From contig JAUSBK010000007.1 of NCBI GenBank assembly GCA_030652115.1, forward strand, positions 1 to 64,000: a DNA stretch of 64,000 bases, in the 5' to 3' direction. The stretch is from Coriobacteriia bacterium (GTDB lineage: Bacteria; Actinomycetota; Coriobacteriia; Anaerosomatales; Anaerosomataceae). Below, in pieces: positions 55,718-64,000 of the stretch (positions within the stretch are counted from its first letter, which is position 1; each line of letters starts with the position of its first letter). The notes under the pieces were generated by a model. That model was not told the origin of the DNA and did not search any database. It worked only from the letters and a program-made list of their open reading frames with translations. The translations under genes were made by a program, and so were the position numbers.

Positions 55718-56850
55718 AGCGCCTGAGGCCTGCGCGGCCCGAACTCGAGGACATCTCGGCATACGATGCGAAGGACGTGCGCGCCGAGGTGCGCCTCTCG
55801 GCGAACGAGAATCCGCACAACCTGCCGCACGAGCTTCTCGACAAGCTGGCGGACCGCGTGCGCAACGACATCGAGTTCAACCGGTATCCGGACCCGCTCT
55901 GCGGTCACCTGCGCTCGCTGATCGCCGAGGCGAACGGGCTCGAGCCCACTAACGTGCTCGTGGGCAACGGTGGCGACGAGCTCATCTTGGACCTCGTGCT
56001 CGCCTGGGGCGGCCCCGGACGCACGCTCGTGGACCTGCCGCCGACGTTCTCGATGTACGGCATCGACGCTCGCATGACCGGGACCGCCGTGATCGAGGTC
56101 CCGCGTCTCGCGGACTTCTCGGTGGACGCCGAGGCGCTCATGAAGGTGGTCGCCGAGCGCGACCCGGATATCGTCGTGATCTCGAACCCGAACAACCCGA
56201 CCGGCACGATGGTGCCCGAGACGGTGGTCATCGACCTGCTCAACGCCACCGACGCGCTCGTGCTCGTAGACGAGGCGTATTTCGAGTTCAGCCGGCAGAC
56301 GGCGCGCCCGCACATGGAGCGCCACCCCAACCTCGTGATCCTGCGCACCTTCAGCAAGGCGTTCTCGCTTGCGGGCCTGCGCGCGGGGTACCTGCTCGCG
56401 CACGAGGACGTGGTCCGTGAACTCACCAAGGTGCGGCAGCCGTACTCGGTCAACCGCTTCACGCAGGTGGCCGCGGCCCTCACCTTTCGCGAGCGCGTGG
56501 TCTTCGAGACGGGCATCCGCGAGACGCTGCGCTTCCGCGACCGGCTCGTCCACGGGCTCGGCGCGATGAACAACGTGGAGGTCTTCCCGTCCGAAGCCAA
56601 CTACGTGCTCTTCCGCGTGCAGCACGCCTCGGCGGTCTGGCGCGACCTGTTGCACGATCACTCGGTGCTCGTGCGCGACTTCTCGCGCACGCCGGGCCTC
56701 GAGGACTGCCTGCGCGTGACGGTCGGCTCAGAAGCCGAGGTGGAGCGGTTCCTCGCGGCTATGGAGGACATCATGGCGAGCAAGCGTGCAGCCTCGCACT
56801 TCGGCATGAGTGCGTCGCCCACGGGGCGTATCGGGAAGGTGGGGAAGTGA
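55714..56850 (+). CDS. hisC: Histidinol-phosphate aminotransferase
   Basis: This 378-residue PLP class I/II enzyme starts at a GTG that overlaps the hisD stop. Motifs: LSANENPHNLP, GNGGDELI, SNPNNPTGTMV, DEAYFEF, and the Schiff-base Lys in RTFSKAFSLAGLRAGY. It converts imidazole-acetol phosphate to histidinol phosphate. The C-terminal tail (ASHFGMSASPTGRIGKVGK) is an unusual basic extension. Confidence 0.95.
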   Translation: MKRLRPARPELEDISAYDAKDVRAEVRLSANENPHNLPHELLDKLADRVRNDIEFNRYPDPLCGHLRSLIAEANGLEPTNVLVGNGGDELILDLVLAWGGPGRTLVDLPPTFSMYGIDARMTGTAVIEVPRLADFSVDAEALMKVVAERDPDIVVISNPNNPTGTMVPETVVIDLLNATDALVLVDEAYFEFSRQTARPHMERHPNLVILRTFSKAFSLAGLRAGYLLAHEDVVRELTKVRQPYSVNRFTQVAAALTFRERVVFETGIRETLRFRDRLVHGLGAMNNVEVFPSEANYVLFRVQHASAVWRDLLHDHSVLVRDFSRTPGLEDCLRVTVGSEAEVERFLAAMEDIMASKRAASHFGMSASPTGRIGKVGK

Positions 56851-56851
56851 G

Positions 56852-57439
56852 ATGACGCGGCGGGCAACTATCGAGCGCGCGACGTCGGAGACCGAGATCG
56901 AGCTCACGCTCGCGCTCGACGGCGAGGGCACCACGAGCATCGCCACCGGCGTGCCGTTCTTCGACCACATGCTCGAAGCATTCGGGCGTCACGGCCGGTT
57001 CGACCTTGAGGTCGAGGCCGAGGGCGATCTGGCGGTGGACGCGCACCACACCGTGGAGGACGTGGGCATCTGTCTGGGTGCTGCCTTCGCCGCCGCGCTC
57101 GGCGACAAGGCCGGGATACGACGCTTCGGCTCGGTGTTCATACCGATGGACGAGGCGCTCGTGCTCGCTGCGGTCGACATCTCCGGCCGCGGTCAGCTCC
57201 ACTACGACGTAGAGACTCCGATCGAGTTCATCGGCACGTTCGATACCACGCTGGTCAAGGAGTTCATGATCGCGTTTGCCGCCAACGCAGGCATCACCAT
57301 TCACGTGGTCGCCTTCGCGGGCAGCAACGCGCACCACATCATCGAGGCGGCGTTCAAGGCGCTCGCCCGGGCGCTGGCCGAGGCGGTCTCGCTCGACCCG
57401 CGCGTGAGCGGCGTGCCGTCCACCAAAGGGTCGCTGTGA
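56852..57439 (+). CDS. hisB: Imidazoleglycerol-phosphate dehydratase
   Basis: This monofunctional HisB of 195 residues has both metal-binding HHXXE-type motifs, DAHHTVEDVG and SNAHHIIEA, and FFDHMLEAFGRHG. It has no fused histidinol-phosphatase, and no phosphatase gene is in the operon, so that step must be encoded elsewhere. The ATG at 56852 follows GGAAGTGAG; an upstream in-frame ATG is inside hisC. Confidence 0.96.
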   Translation: MTRRATIERATSETEIELTLALDGEGTTSIATGVPFFDHMLEAFGRHGRFDLEVEAEGDLAVDAHHTVEDVGICLGAAFAAALGDKAGIRRFGSVFIPMDEALVLAAVDISGRGQLHYDVETPIEFIGTFDTTLVKEFMIAFAANAGITIHVVAFAGSNAHHIIEAAFKALARALAEAVSLDPRVSGVPSTKGSL

Positions 57440-58059
57440 CGATCGCGATCGTCGACTACGGCATGGGCAACCTGCGCAGCGTGCAGAAGGGTTTCGAGCA
57501 CGCGGGGGTGGCCGATGCGGTGATCACGGGCGATGCGACGATCGTGGCCGCTGCCGACGGCATCGTGCTGCCCGGCGTGGGCGCGTTTCGGGATGCTGCC
57601 GCGCACCTGCGCGCGAGCGGGCTCAGGGACGTCATCTTAGAGCGCATCGCCGGGGGCGTGGGGTTCCTTGGCATCTGCCTCGGCATGCAGCTGCTGGCCG
57701 ATGTCGGCCTCGAGGACGGCGAGTGGGAGGGCCTCGGCGTGGTGGGCGGGACGTGCGAGCGGCTGCCGGGCGGCGTGAAGGTACCGCACATCGGCTGGAA
57801 CACGGTCGCGTATCCGCGCGAGAGCGAGCTGTTCGCGGGCATCCCCGAGCAGACCGCATTTTACTTCGTGCACTCGTACTACCTGAAGCCGGCGAGCGCG
57901 GACCGCATCATCGGGATGGCGACCTATGGTGTTGATTTCGCTGCTGCTGTGGAACAGAACAACGTATATGCAGTGCAGTTCCACCCGGAGAAGTCCTCTT
58001 CGGCCGGTCTGGGGCTGCTTCATAACTTCGGCAACATTGTGGCGAGGAGGCTCCGATGA
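57436..58059 (+). CDS. hisH: Imidazole glycerol phosphate synthase, glutamine amidotransferase subunit
   Basis: HisH is a 207-residue class I glutamine amidotransferase that passes ammonia to HisF. The catalytic Cys is in GICLGMQLL, and His and Glu in VQFHPEKSS. It opens with IAIVDYGMGNLRSVQKGFE. The start GTG overlaps the hisB stop by four bases. Confidence 0.96.
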   Translation: MTIAIVDYGMGNLRSVQKGFEHAGVADAVITGDATIVAAADGIVLPGVGAFRDAAAHLRASGLRDVILERIAGGVGFLGICLGMQLLADVGLEDGEWEGLGVVGGTCERLPGGVKVPHIGWNTVAYPRESELFAGIPEQTAFYFVHSYYLKPASADRIIGMATYGVDFAAAVEQNNVYAVQFHPEKSSSAGLGLLHNFGNIVARRLR

Positions 58060-58781
58060 TCGTCTTTCCGGCAATCGACATCCTCGACGGCAAGGTCGTT
58101 CGCCTGAGGCAGGGCCGCCTCGACGCGGTCACCGTCTACAACGACGATCCGGTCGACCAGGCCGAACGGTTCAGGGATGCGGGGGCTGACTGGGTCCATG
58201 TCGTCGACCTCGACGGTGCGGTTCTGGGCGATCCCAAGAACATCAGCATCGTGAGCAAGATCGCCTCGCTCGGCATCTCCGTGCAGACGGGCGGCGGGAT
58301 CCGCACGATGGACACGATCGACCGCATGTTCGCGGCCGGCGTGAAGCGCGTGGTCCTCGGCACCTCGGTCGTGAAGGACCCCGATCTCGTACGGGAGGCG
58401 TGCCGGATCTATCCCGATATCGTGGCGGCGGTCGATGCGCGCGACGGCAAGGTGGCGGTCGAGGGTTGGGCCGAGGGTACCGACCGCAATGCTGCCGAGG
58501 TCGTGTTCGAGCTGCAGTCGTACGGCGTGAGGCGGGTAGCCTACACCGACATCGCCCGCGATGGGATGCAGGTGGGCCTCAACTTCGGCGCGTACCGTGC
58601 GCTCACCACCCACGTCTCGATACCGATCATCGCCTCTGGTGGCGTGAGCTCGCTCACCGACCTCCGCGAGCTCGCGATGCTCGGTCCGCAGATCGAGGGA
58701 GTCATCATCGGCAGGGCGCTCTACGAGGGCGCCTTCACGCTCATGGAAGCGCTCCAGGCCGCGCGCGCCGAGGGGATCTGA
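58056..58781 (+). CDS. hisA: Phosphoribosylformimino-5-aminoimidazole carboxamide ribotide isomerase
   Basis: This 241-residue (beta-alpha)8 barrel starts [17 protein letters not shown], whose Asp is a catalytic residue. [13 protein letters not shown] and [11 protein letters not shown] are the two phosphate-binding loops. Its ATG overlaps the hisH stop by four bases. A bifunctional HisA/PriA role, common in actinobacteria, is possible if trpF is absent, but the sequence alone does not settle this. Confidence 0.95.
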   Translation: MIVFPAIDILDGKVVRLRQGRLDAVTVYNDDPVDQAERFRDAGADWVHVVDLDGAVLGDPKNISIVSKIASLGISVQTGGGIRTMDTIDRMFAAGVKRVVLGTSVVKDPDLVREACRIYPDIVAAVDARDGKVAVEGWAEGTDRNAAEVVFELQSYGVRRVAYTDIARDGMQVGLNFGAYRALTTHVSIPIIASGGVSSLTDLRELAMLGPQIEGVIIGRALYEGAFTLMEALQAARAEGI

Positions 58782-58788
58782 AGCCCGG

Positions 58789-59556
58789 ATGCTCACCAAA
58801 CGCGTCATCCCGTGCCTCGACGTACACGAGGGGCGCGTGGTCAAGGGCGTCAACTTCGTGAACCTCGTGGACGCGGGCGACCCGGTCGCGCTTGCGGCCG
58901 TCTACGACCGCGAGGGCGCCGACGAGCTCGTCTTCCTCGACATCACCGCCACGCACGAGGAACGGCCGTCGATGCTCGACGTGGCCACGCGTACCGCCGA
59001 AGAGGTGTTCATCCCGTACACCGTCGGTGGCGGGATGCGCTCGGCCGCCGATATCCGCGCGATGCTCGCGGCCGGCGCCGACAAGATCTCGATGAACTCG
59101 GCGGCGGTCGCATCACCCGGGCTCATCACCGAGACGGCGCGCATCTACGGCTCGCAGTGCATCGTGATCGCCATCGATGCGCGGCGCGTTCCGGGCAGCT
59201 CGCCCGCGCGCTGGGAGGTCTTTGTGGCGGGCGGGCGCACGAACACCGGGCTCGACGCGATCGCGTGGGTGGCCGAGGCCGAGCGCCTCGGCGCCGGCGA
59301 GGTGCTGCTCACGAGCATGGACTGCGACGGCACGAAGGACGGCTTCGACATCGATCTCACACGTGCGGTGACCCGCACGGTGAACGTGCCGGTCATCGCG
59401 AGTGGCGGAGCGGGGCAGCTCGACCATTTCGCGGAGGTCGTGATCGAAGCGGATGCCGATGCCGTGCTCGCCGCGAGCGTCTTCCACTTCGGCGAGTTCT
59501 CGATCCGCCAGGTGAAAGAGGCGATGGCCGCCGCGGGCGTGCCCGTGCGGCTGTAG
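58789..59556 (+). CDS. hisF: Imidazole glycerol phosphate synthase, cyclase subunit
   Basis: This 255-residue barrel, homologous to HisA, has the catalytic Asp in [17 protein letters not shown] and Asp in [14 protein letters not shown], plus phosphate loops [10 protein letters not shown] and [11 protein letters not shown]. With HisH it makes IGP and AICAR. It starts 7 bp after hisA. Confidence 0.96.
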   Translation: MLTKRVIPCLDVHEGRVVKGVNFVNLVDAGDPVALAAVYDREGADELVFLDITATHEERPSMLDVATRTAEEVFIPYTVGGGMRSAADIRAMLAAGADKISMNSAAVASPGLITETARIYGSQCIVIAIDARRVPGSSPARWEVFVAGGRTNTGLDAIAWVAEAERLGAGEVLLTSMDCDGTKDGFDIDLTRAVTRTVNVPVIASGGAGQLDHFAEVVIEADADAVLAASVFHFGEFSIRQVKEAMAAAGVPVRL

Positions 59557-59566
59557 GGGGCGCACC

Positions 59567-60031
59567 ATGCGACGCGAGGACCACCGCATGCCTCAGGCGG
59601 AGTGCGAGGCGCTGCTCCACCGCGCCGAGGTGCTGCGACTCGGCCTGAGCGATGCCGAGGGCCCGTACGTGGTGCCGGTCAACTTCGGCTTCGCAGACGG
59701 GCGCATCTACGTGCACGGCGCTCGTGAGGGACGGCGCATTGCTGCCGTCGCCGAGGGTGCGCGCGTGTGCTTCGAGGCCGACGAGGGGGAGATCGTGCGC
59801 GCCGACCGGCCGTGCGGGTTCACGTCGCGCTTCTCGAGCGTGATCGGCTACGGCACGGCACGGCTGCTGACTTCGGCCGAAGACAAGCGCCGGGGACTCG
59901 ACACGATCATGCGGCACTACGGCAGCACGGGCGATGGTATCCCCGATGCGAAGCTCGAAACCACGAGCGTGATGGAGCTCGTGATCGAGGGTATGGACGG
60001 CAAGTGGCATCCTCCTGTGCGCGAGGGCTAG
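59567..60031 (+). CDS. Pyridoxamine 5'-phosphate oxidase-like flavin protein (NimA-type)
   Basis: This 154-residue FMN-binding split barrel has [35 protein letters not shown] and [13 protein letters not shown]. It resembles the NimA/nitroimidazole reductase and FMN-flavoprotein group (COG3467). It lies inside the his operon between hisF and hisIE, 10 bp after hisF, with no known role in histidine synthesis. It is probably co-transcribed. The substrate is unknown. Confidence 0.85.
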   Translation: MRREDHRMPQAECEALLHRAEVLRLGLSDAEGPYVVPVNFGFADGRIYVHGAREGRRIAAVAEGARVCFEADEGEIVRADRPCGFTSRFSSVIGYGTARLLTSAEDKRRGLDTIMRHYGSTGDGIPDAKLETTSVMELVIEGMDGKWHPPVREG

Positions 60032-60076
60032 GTCCGCCGCTACACTACGTCTAACGACCCGACCCGGAGGTACCTC

Positions 60077-60745
60077 GTGGACACAGAGCGCGACGCACTC
60101 GGCATCGACGACCTGACGTACGACTCATCAGGCCTCATCCCCGCCGTGATCCAGCAGGAGGGCACCGGCGAGGTGCTGATGGTGGCGTACATGAACGCCG
60201 AGTCGCTCGCCAAGACCGTTGTGACTGGCTACACGTGGTTCTGGAGCCGCTCGCGCCAGAAGTATTGGCAGAAGGGCGAGAGCTCCGGTCACGTCCAGGC
60301 GGTTCGCGAGATCCGTTACGACTGCGACGCCGACTGCCTGCTCGTGACGGTGGACCAGACCGGCCCCGGCGCGTGCCACACCGGCGAGCACAGCTGCTTC
60401 TACCGCGTGCTCGGCGATGAGGGCGCGCCCGCTGCTGCCCCGACCGTGTCCGCCGCGTCGCCCATCGGCGCGTCGCTCGACGGCCTCTTCGGCGTGCTCG
60501 AACAGCGCAAGCGCGACCTGCCGGAAGGCAGTTACACCGCCAAGCTGCTCGCCGGGCCGCAGGACTCGCTCCTAAAGAAGATCGCCGAGGAGTCCGGCGA
60601 GGTCATCATGGCCGCCAAGGACGGTGACCGCGAGCACCTGCAGTATGAGATCGGCGACCTGGTGTACCACCTCCTCGTGGTGATGACGCGCGAGGGACTC
60701 ACCCTCGTGGACCTGGCATCTGAGCTCGACAGCCGGCGGAAGTAG
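60077..60745 (+). CDS. hisIE: Bifunctional phosphoribosyl-AMP cyclohydrolase / phosphoribosyl-ATP pyrophosphatase
   Basis: This 222-residue fusion has a HisI part (1-115) with [22 protein letters not shown] and the zinc cysteines in DCDADCLLV and [13 protein letters not shown], and a HisE part (about 130-222) with [19 protein letters not shown], whose acidic residues bind Mg. Steps two and three of histidine synthesis. A GTG start follows CCGGAGGTACCTC. Confidence 0.95.
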   Translation: MDTERDALGIDDLTYDSSGLIPAVIQQEGTGEVLMVAYMNAESLAKTVVTGYTWFWSRSRQKYWQKGESSGHVQAVREIRYDCDADCLLVTVDQTGPGACHTGEHSCFYRVLGDEGAPAAAPTVSAASPIGASLDGLFGVLEQRKRDLPEGSYTAKLLAGPQDSLLKKIAEESGEVIMAAKDGDREHLQYEIGDLVYHLLVVMTREGLTLVDLASELDSRRK

Positions 60746-60752
60746 CCCGGCC

Positions 60753-61892
60753 GTGGCGCAGCGGCCATCGCCGACGCTCGCCAACGCGGTCGCTTCCGGC
60801 GTGCGCGTGGAGCACATCGAGCCGCTGCAGCGGCGCGTTGAGCGCAATCGGTGGAAGTTCCTCGGCTTCATGCTGGCGTTCACGTCGGTGGTTGCGCTCG
60901 GCCTCTTCACAGCGGCCGTGCTCGTGACGCTGCTCGTTGTCCTGTTTGTCTACGGCACGGCATGGGAGCTCGCCCCGGCGCTCCGCGTTCCGCTCGGCGT
61001 GGCACTCGCAGCGTCCGTTGTGATCGCATGGGTGTGGGCGCTCAGCAGGCTCGCCCGCTCGGAGGTCTCGCTCGTCGAACGTCTTGAGGCGCGCATGCCC
61101 GCGGGAGGCTCGCTGCTGCCGACCAAGAGCATGCTGCGCGACATGGCCATCGCTGCGGGTCTGCCAAAGACGCCGCCGCTTTACGTGATCGACACGCCCA
61201 AGGTGAACGCGTTCGTGGTAGGCAGATCGGCCGCACGCGTGAGGATCGGTGTGACGCGCGGCTTCGTCGAGCGGATCGTGGTGGACGAACAGCGCGCGGT
61301 CTTCGCCAACCTCATCGCGCGCGTGCTCACGCTCGACACGCTGTGGGCCACGGCCGTCTCGGCGCTCATGGGCCCGATCTGGGCGATGCGCGACTACGAC
61401 CTCGCGTACGACCCGACCGACCCGCTCATCGACGGGCGCCTTGGCGGCAAGCCACGCAGTGCGACCGAGGACCAACGCGCGGCGGGCTTCATCCTCTACG
61501 GTCTGGCGGTGGTCCTGACCGAGCTGATGGCGTGGTACCACCGCAAGGCCTCCTGGGCCGCTGCCGAGAAGGCTGATGCCGAGGGCATGCTGCTCCTCAA
61601 GGACCCGCGCTCGATGCTGCGTGCGATCGAGAACGTGCTCGAGCGCGACAACCACGTGCCCACTGCGGGCGACGCGTACTCGCAGATCTTCTTCTGCTGG
61701 GCCGGCTTCGGCTTCGCCCCCGAGCAGGACCCCGAGATGCGCCGGGTGGCGCGCCTGCGCGAGACGCTTGGCGCCGCAGGGGCGCCCTACATCCCGCGTC
61801 CGAACGTTCCCGGCTGGCCGACCGCGCCCCGTGCGCCGCGCCTCGACCTGGCCGACGAGCTCGCCCGGGAGCGTGACGCCGATGCGCTGTAG
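60753..61892 (+). CDS. Degenerate M48-like membrane protein (probable pseudopeptidase)
   Basis: This 379-residue protein has two N-terminal TM helices (about 33-70 and 75-95) and a region with the layout of HtpX/M48 proteases (LYVIDTPKVNAFVVG, RIGVTRGFVERIVVDEQRAVFANLIARVLT, then WAAAEKADAEGMLLLKDPRSMLRAIENVLE). At the place of the zinc motif HEXXH it reads VFANLIARV, so the catalytic Glu and zinc His residues are missing. Protease activity is therefore unlikely; a scaffolding role is possible. It directly precedes a trypsin-like protease with an 11-base overlap. The homology is inferred from pattern, so a database profile is needed. Confidence 0.7.
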   Translation: MAQRPSPTLANAVASGVRVEHIEPLQRRVERNRWKFLGFMLAFTSVVALGLFTAAVLVTLLVVLFVYGTAWELAPALRVPLGVALAASVVIAWVWALSRLARSEVSLVERLEARMPAGGSLLPTKSMLRDMAIAAGLPKTPPLYVIDTPKVNAFVVGRSAARVRIGVTRGFVERIVVDEQRAVFANLIARVLTLDTLWATAVSALMGPIWAMRDYDLAYDPTDPLIDGRLGGKPRSATEDQRAAGFILYGLAVVLTELMAWYHRKASWAAAEKADAEGMLLLKDPRSMLRAIENVLERDNHVPTAGDAYSQIFFCWAGFGFAPEQDPEMRRVARLRETLGAAGAPYIPRPNVPGWPTAPRAPRLDLADELARERDADAL

Positions 61893-63018
61893 GGCGAGCA
61901 TCATGCTCGCGGCGCTGCTCGTGCTCGCCTTAGTCTCGCCGGCGTTCGCCGCGACCGCCTCGGTGGCCGGTGCCACGGCCTCGGTGGTGGCCATCACGTC
62001 GTATGCCGACCGCATCGGCACCGGCGTGGTGATCGCCGAGGACCGCGTGCTCACCGTCGCGCATGTGGTGGACGCCGCGCAGGGGACGCCCACGCACATC
62101 ATCGCCGCCGACACGCTCCTCACCTACGAGGTGCTCGCCATCGACCGCGAGCGCGATCTTGCGCTTCTGGCGGTGGACCTGCCCGCGGGCGTGCCCGCGA
62201 TCGTGTGGGGGGACGACGCGGCGCCCGTACTCGGCGAGGACGTGATCGCGCTCGGCTTTCCGATAGGGCTCACCTCGGTCACCCTCAGCAAGGGCGTGGT
62301 CTCGTCGCCGAGCCAGACGTACGCAGGGGCCACGTTCATCCAGACCGATGCCGCCATCAACCCCGGCAACTCAGGCGGGCCGCTCATCGACGCGCAGGGT
62401 CGTCTGGTGGGGATCACGGTGGCCAAGGTGGCGGAGATCGAGGTCGACGCGGTCGGCTTTGCCGTGCCGGCATCCGACGCGATCGCATTCCTCGAGCGCG
62501 TGGCGCCGGAGATCGTCCTGCTGCGCGACACCCCGACGGGCACAGCATCTGCCGAGGCGTCCGAAGAGCCGACGGAAGGCGAGCGCCGCAACACCACCGG
62601 CATCGCCGTCGCGATCGGGTTGGCAGTGGCGCTCATCGTCGCGGCGCTTGTTCGCGCACGGTGGCGCGCGCGCACCGTGCGCGCAGCCGCCGAGTCCTCG
62701 GCCGCTCCTGTCGGCCACGTGGTGCCACGGGCGGTCTTCCGCGTGAGTTCGGCTGCCGAGGAGCGCCAACTGGACCTGCGCCTGCCCTCGGTGGCGGGCA
62801 CCGCGCCGAACGCCGACATCCCGCTTGCCGGTGAGGGCATGGCCGCCTACCACGTGCGGTTCTCTCCTGCAGCGGGCGGCGTGACAGCGCTCGACCTCAC
62901 GGACGGCCAGGGCATGTACTGCGGCGATGCGTGTGTGGTGACGGCGATGCTGGCTCCCGGCGAGAGCGTGCGCGTCGGCGGCACGAGCGTGACGCTTATT
63001 CGCGCGTACGAGGGTTGA
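61882..63018 (+). CDS. Trypsin-like serine protease with C-terminal FHA-like domain
   Basis: This protein has 378 residues, with a signal peptide or anchor (MLAALLVLALVSPAFAATA), then an S1C-type protease with His in VLTVAHVVD, Asp in RERDLALLAVD and Ser in NPGNSGGPLI (active triad intact). A TM helix lies near 245-265 (GIAVAIGLAVALIVAALV). The C-terminal segment of about 100 residues resembles an FHA-like fold (LPSVAGTAPNADIPLAGEGMAAYHVRFSP). No PDZ domain is seen. The protease would be outside and the C-terminal domain inside. The start overlaps the preceding gene; an in-frame ATG at 61903 is an alternative. Confidence 0.82.
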   Translation: MRCRASIMLAALLVLALVSPAFAATASVAGATASVVAITSYADRIGTGVVIAEDRVLTVAHVVDAAQGTPTHIIAADTLLTYEVLAIDRERDLALLAVDLPAGVPAIVWGDDAAPVLGEDVIALGFPIGLTSVTLSKGVVSSPSQTYAGATFIQTDAAINPGNSGGPLIDAQGRLVGITVAKVAEIEVDAVGFAVPASDAIAFLERVAPEIVLLRDTPTGTASAEASEEPTEGERRNTTGIAVAIGLAVALIVAALVRARWRARTVRAAAESSAAPVGHVVPRAVFRVSSAAEERQLDLRLPSVAGTAPNADIPLAGEGMAAYHVRFSPAAGGVTALDLTDGQGMYCGDACVVTAMLAPGESVRVGGTSVTLIRAYEG

Positions 63019-63074
63019 TGCCGCACCCCTGGCGGGCGACAATGAGCCGTCAGCATCCACGCGGAGGGGAGCCC

Positions 63075-64000
63075 GTGCGCCTGTCATCCATTGCGCTCGC
63101 CGTTGTTGTCGTGGCGGTCGCGCTCACGGGGTGTGCTCCCGCCGAAGACCCGGCTCCCGCGGTGGTCACGCGCCCCGACGTTCCCTCGATCCTCCCCACG
63201 GTCACGGTCGACCTGCCGCAGCCCGACGGGCCCAACCCATACACGGACGGTATCAAGATCGCGACCTTCCTCGGCAACGAGACGCGCCGCTACTACGGCG
63301 AGGGGCCGGTGCCGGAGACCCTCAAGCTCATCTGGAAGACGCCGATCGGCAGCGGCAGCACGGGCGGCACGGCCAGTTCGGCGGGCATGGTGACCTGGGC
63401 GGGTACCGGGTGGACCGGTCAGCCGGCGCTGGTGCGCGACGGCGGCAAGCTCTACCTGATCGTGGGCGGCTTCGACCACAACCTGGTGAAGCTCGACGCC
63501 GAGACCGGCAAGGAGCTCTGGGCGTACACGTTCGACGACGTAATCAAGGGCAGTCCGACGGTCTTCAGGATGCCCGACACGGGCAGGCTCGCCGTGGTCT
63601 GCGGCTCGCGGCGCGGGTTCCCGCGTGCGATGGGGGACGCGAGCATCGCGCCGATCCGCTGCGTGGACTTCGAGACGGGCGAGGAGCTCTGGCGGATGAC
63701 CTCGCCCACGTCGAAGAGCTACAGCCGCGACGCCGACTCGAGCCCGATCATGATCGGCGACACACTCTTCCTCGCGATGGAGACCGGCTACTTCTACGCG
63801 GTCGATCCCACCACAACCGAGGAGCGAGGCGGCCACAAGTGGCCGGTCGTGAAGGCGCAGCAGCTGCTCCTCGGCTCGAACGCGTCGGGGCACGGGGGCA
63901 ACCTGGTGCTGGAAAGCTCACCCTCGGTCATCGGCGAGACGATCTACATCTCCTCGGGCGCAGGCGACGTGTACGGGCTATCCATGGCGGACATGAGCGT
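63075..64000 (+). CDS. PQQ-type beta-propeller lipoprotein (3' end missing)
   Basis: The frame runs open to the window end. The GTG at 63075 follows CGGAGGGGA. The signal sequence has a lipobox (VALTGCAP), so the mature protein is lipid-anchored at Cys. The body has PQQ-like blades (GGKLYLIVGGFDHNLVKLDAETGKELWAY, VDFETGEELWRM, DTLFLAMETGYFYAVDPTT, ETIYISSGAGDVYGL). Such propellers are found in BamB-like scaffolds and in quinoproteins; no catalytic PQQ site can be judged from the part seen. About 308 residues are visible. Confidence 0.8.
   Translation, partial: MRLSSIALAVVVVAVALTGCAPAEDPAPAVVTRPDVPSILPTVTVDLPQPDGPNPYTDGIKIATFLGNETRRYYGEGPVPETLKLIWKTPIGSGSTGGTASSAGMVTWAGTGWTGQPALVRDGGKLYLIVGGFDHNLVKLDAETGKELWAYTFDDVIKGSPTVFRMPDTGRLAVVCGSRRGFPRAMGDASIAPIRCVDFETGEELWRMTSPTSKSYSRDADSSPIMIGDTLFLAMETGYFYAVDPTTTEERGGHKWPVVKAQQLLLGSNASGHGGNLVLESSPSVIGETIYISSGAGDVYGLSMADMS

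Overview
The window looks like chromosomal DNA from a high-GC, anaerobic, cytochrome-rich bacterium. The gene content (short-form HisG with HisZ, citramalate synthase, a leucine T-box, leaderless and GTG starts, many multiheme cytochromes) fits a deep-branching actinobacterium of the Coriobacteriia/OPB41 (Anaerosomatales) kind. That placement is an inference from gene style, not from a marker tree. I see no rRNA, tRNA, CRISPR array, insertion sequence or phage gene.

Layout: (1) 1-5.6 kb is the 3' part of a giant surface cytochrome gene with about 60 heme-binding motifs, two carboxypeptidase-regulatory-like domains and a C-terminal F5/8 type C (discoidin) domain. (2) 5.7-15.1 kb has a histone-deacetylase/AcuC-family gene, then ilvD-ilvB-ilvN-ilvC behind a T-box leader with a probable leucine (CUC) specifier, then a class V aminotransferase with serA. 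(3) 15.1-19.0 kb has a large PAS/GAF hybrid-input histidine kinase facing a single-domain response regulator. (4) 19.2-23.4 kb has leuA, a PIN/RHH toxin-antitoxin pair on the other strand, and leuC-leuD. (5) 23.5-35.7 kb is the most unusual part. A five-gene cassette (membrane TPR protein, membrane NHL beta-propeller, secreted hexaheme cytochrome, membrane-anchored 12-heme cytochrome, two-TM 12-heme cytochrome) occurs twice in the same order, with leuB between the copies. (6) 35.7-40.8 kb has three tandem membrane spermidine-synthase-like genes on the minus strand and a UPF0104/flippase-like membrane protein. (7) 40.9-48.5 kb has ilvE, a class A penicillin-binding protein, cimA, an MFS permease, an FAH-family enzyme and a second RHH/PIN toxin-antitoxin pair. 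(8) 48.6-60.7 kb has a YerC/TrpR-like regulator, dnaE, and a his operon hisZGDCBHAF-(flavin reductase-like)-hisIE. (9) 60.7-64.0 kb has a degenerate M48-like membrane protein, a trypsin-like protease with a C-terminal FHA-like region, and a PQQ-type beta-propeller lipoprotein cut by the window end.

Together the metabolic genes supply nearly complete valine, leucine, isoleucine (through citramalate), serine and histidine synthesis. The cytochrome genes look like an extracellular electron transfer system. The two anchored 12-heme proteins could take electrons from the quinone pool, the abundant secreted hexaheme proteins could be filament (nanowire) subunits, the NHL/TPR proteins could assist assembly, and the giant cytochrome could act as a cell-surface or matrix-bound conduit. 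The family calls are well supported by motifs; the electron-flow model and the nanowire idea are inference.
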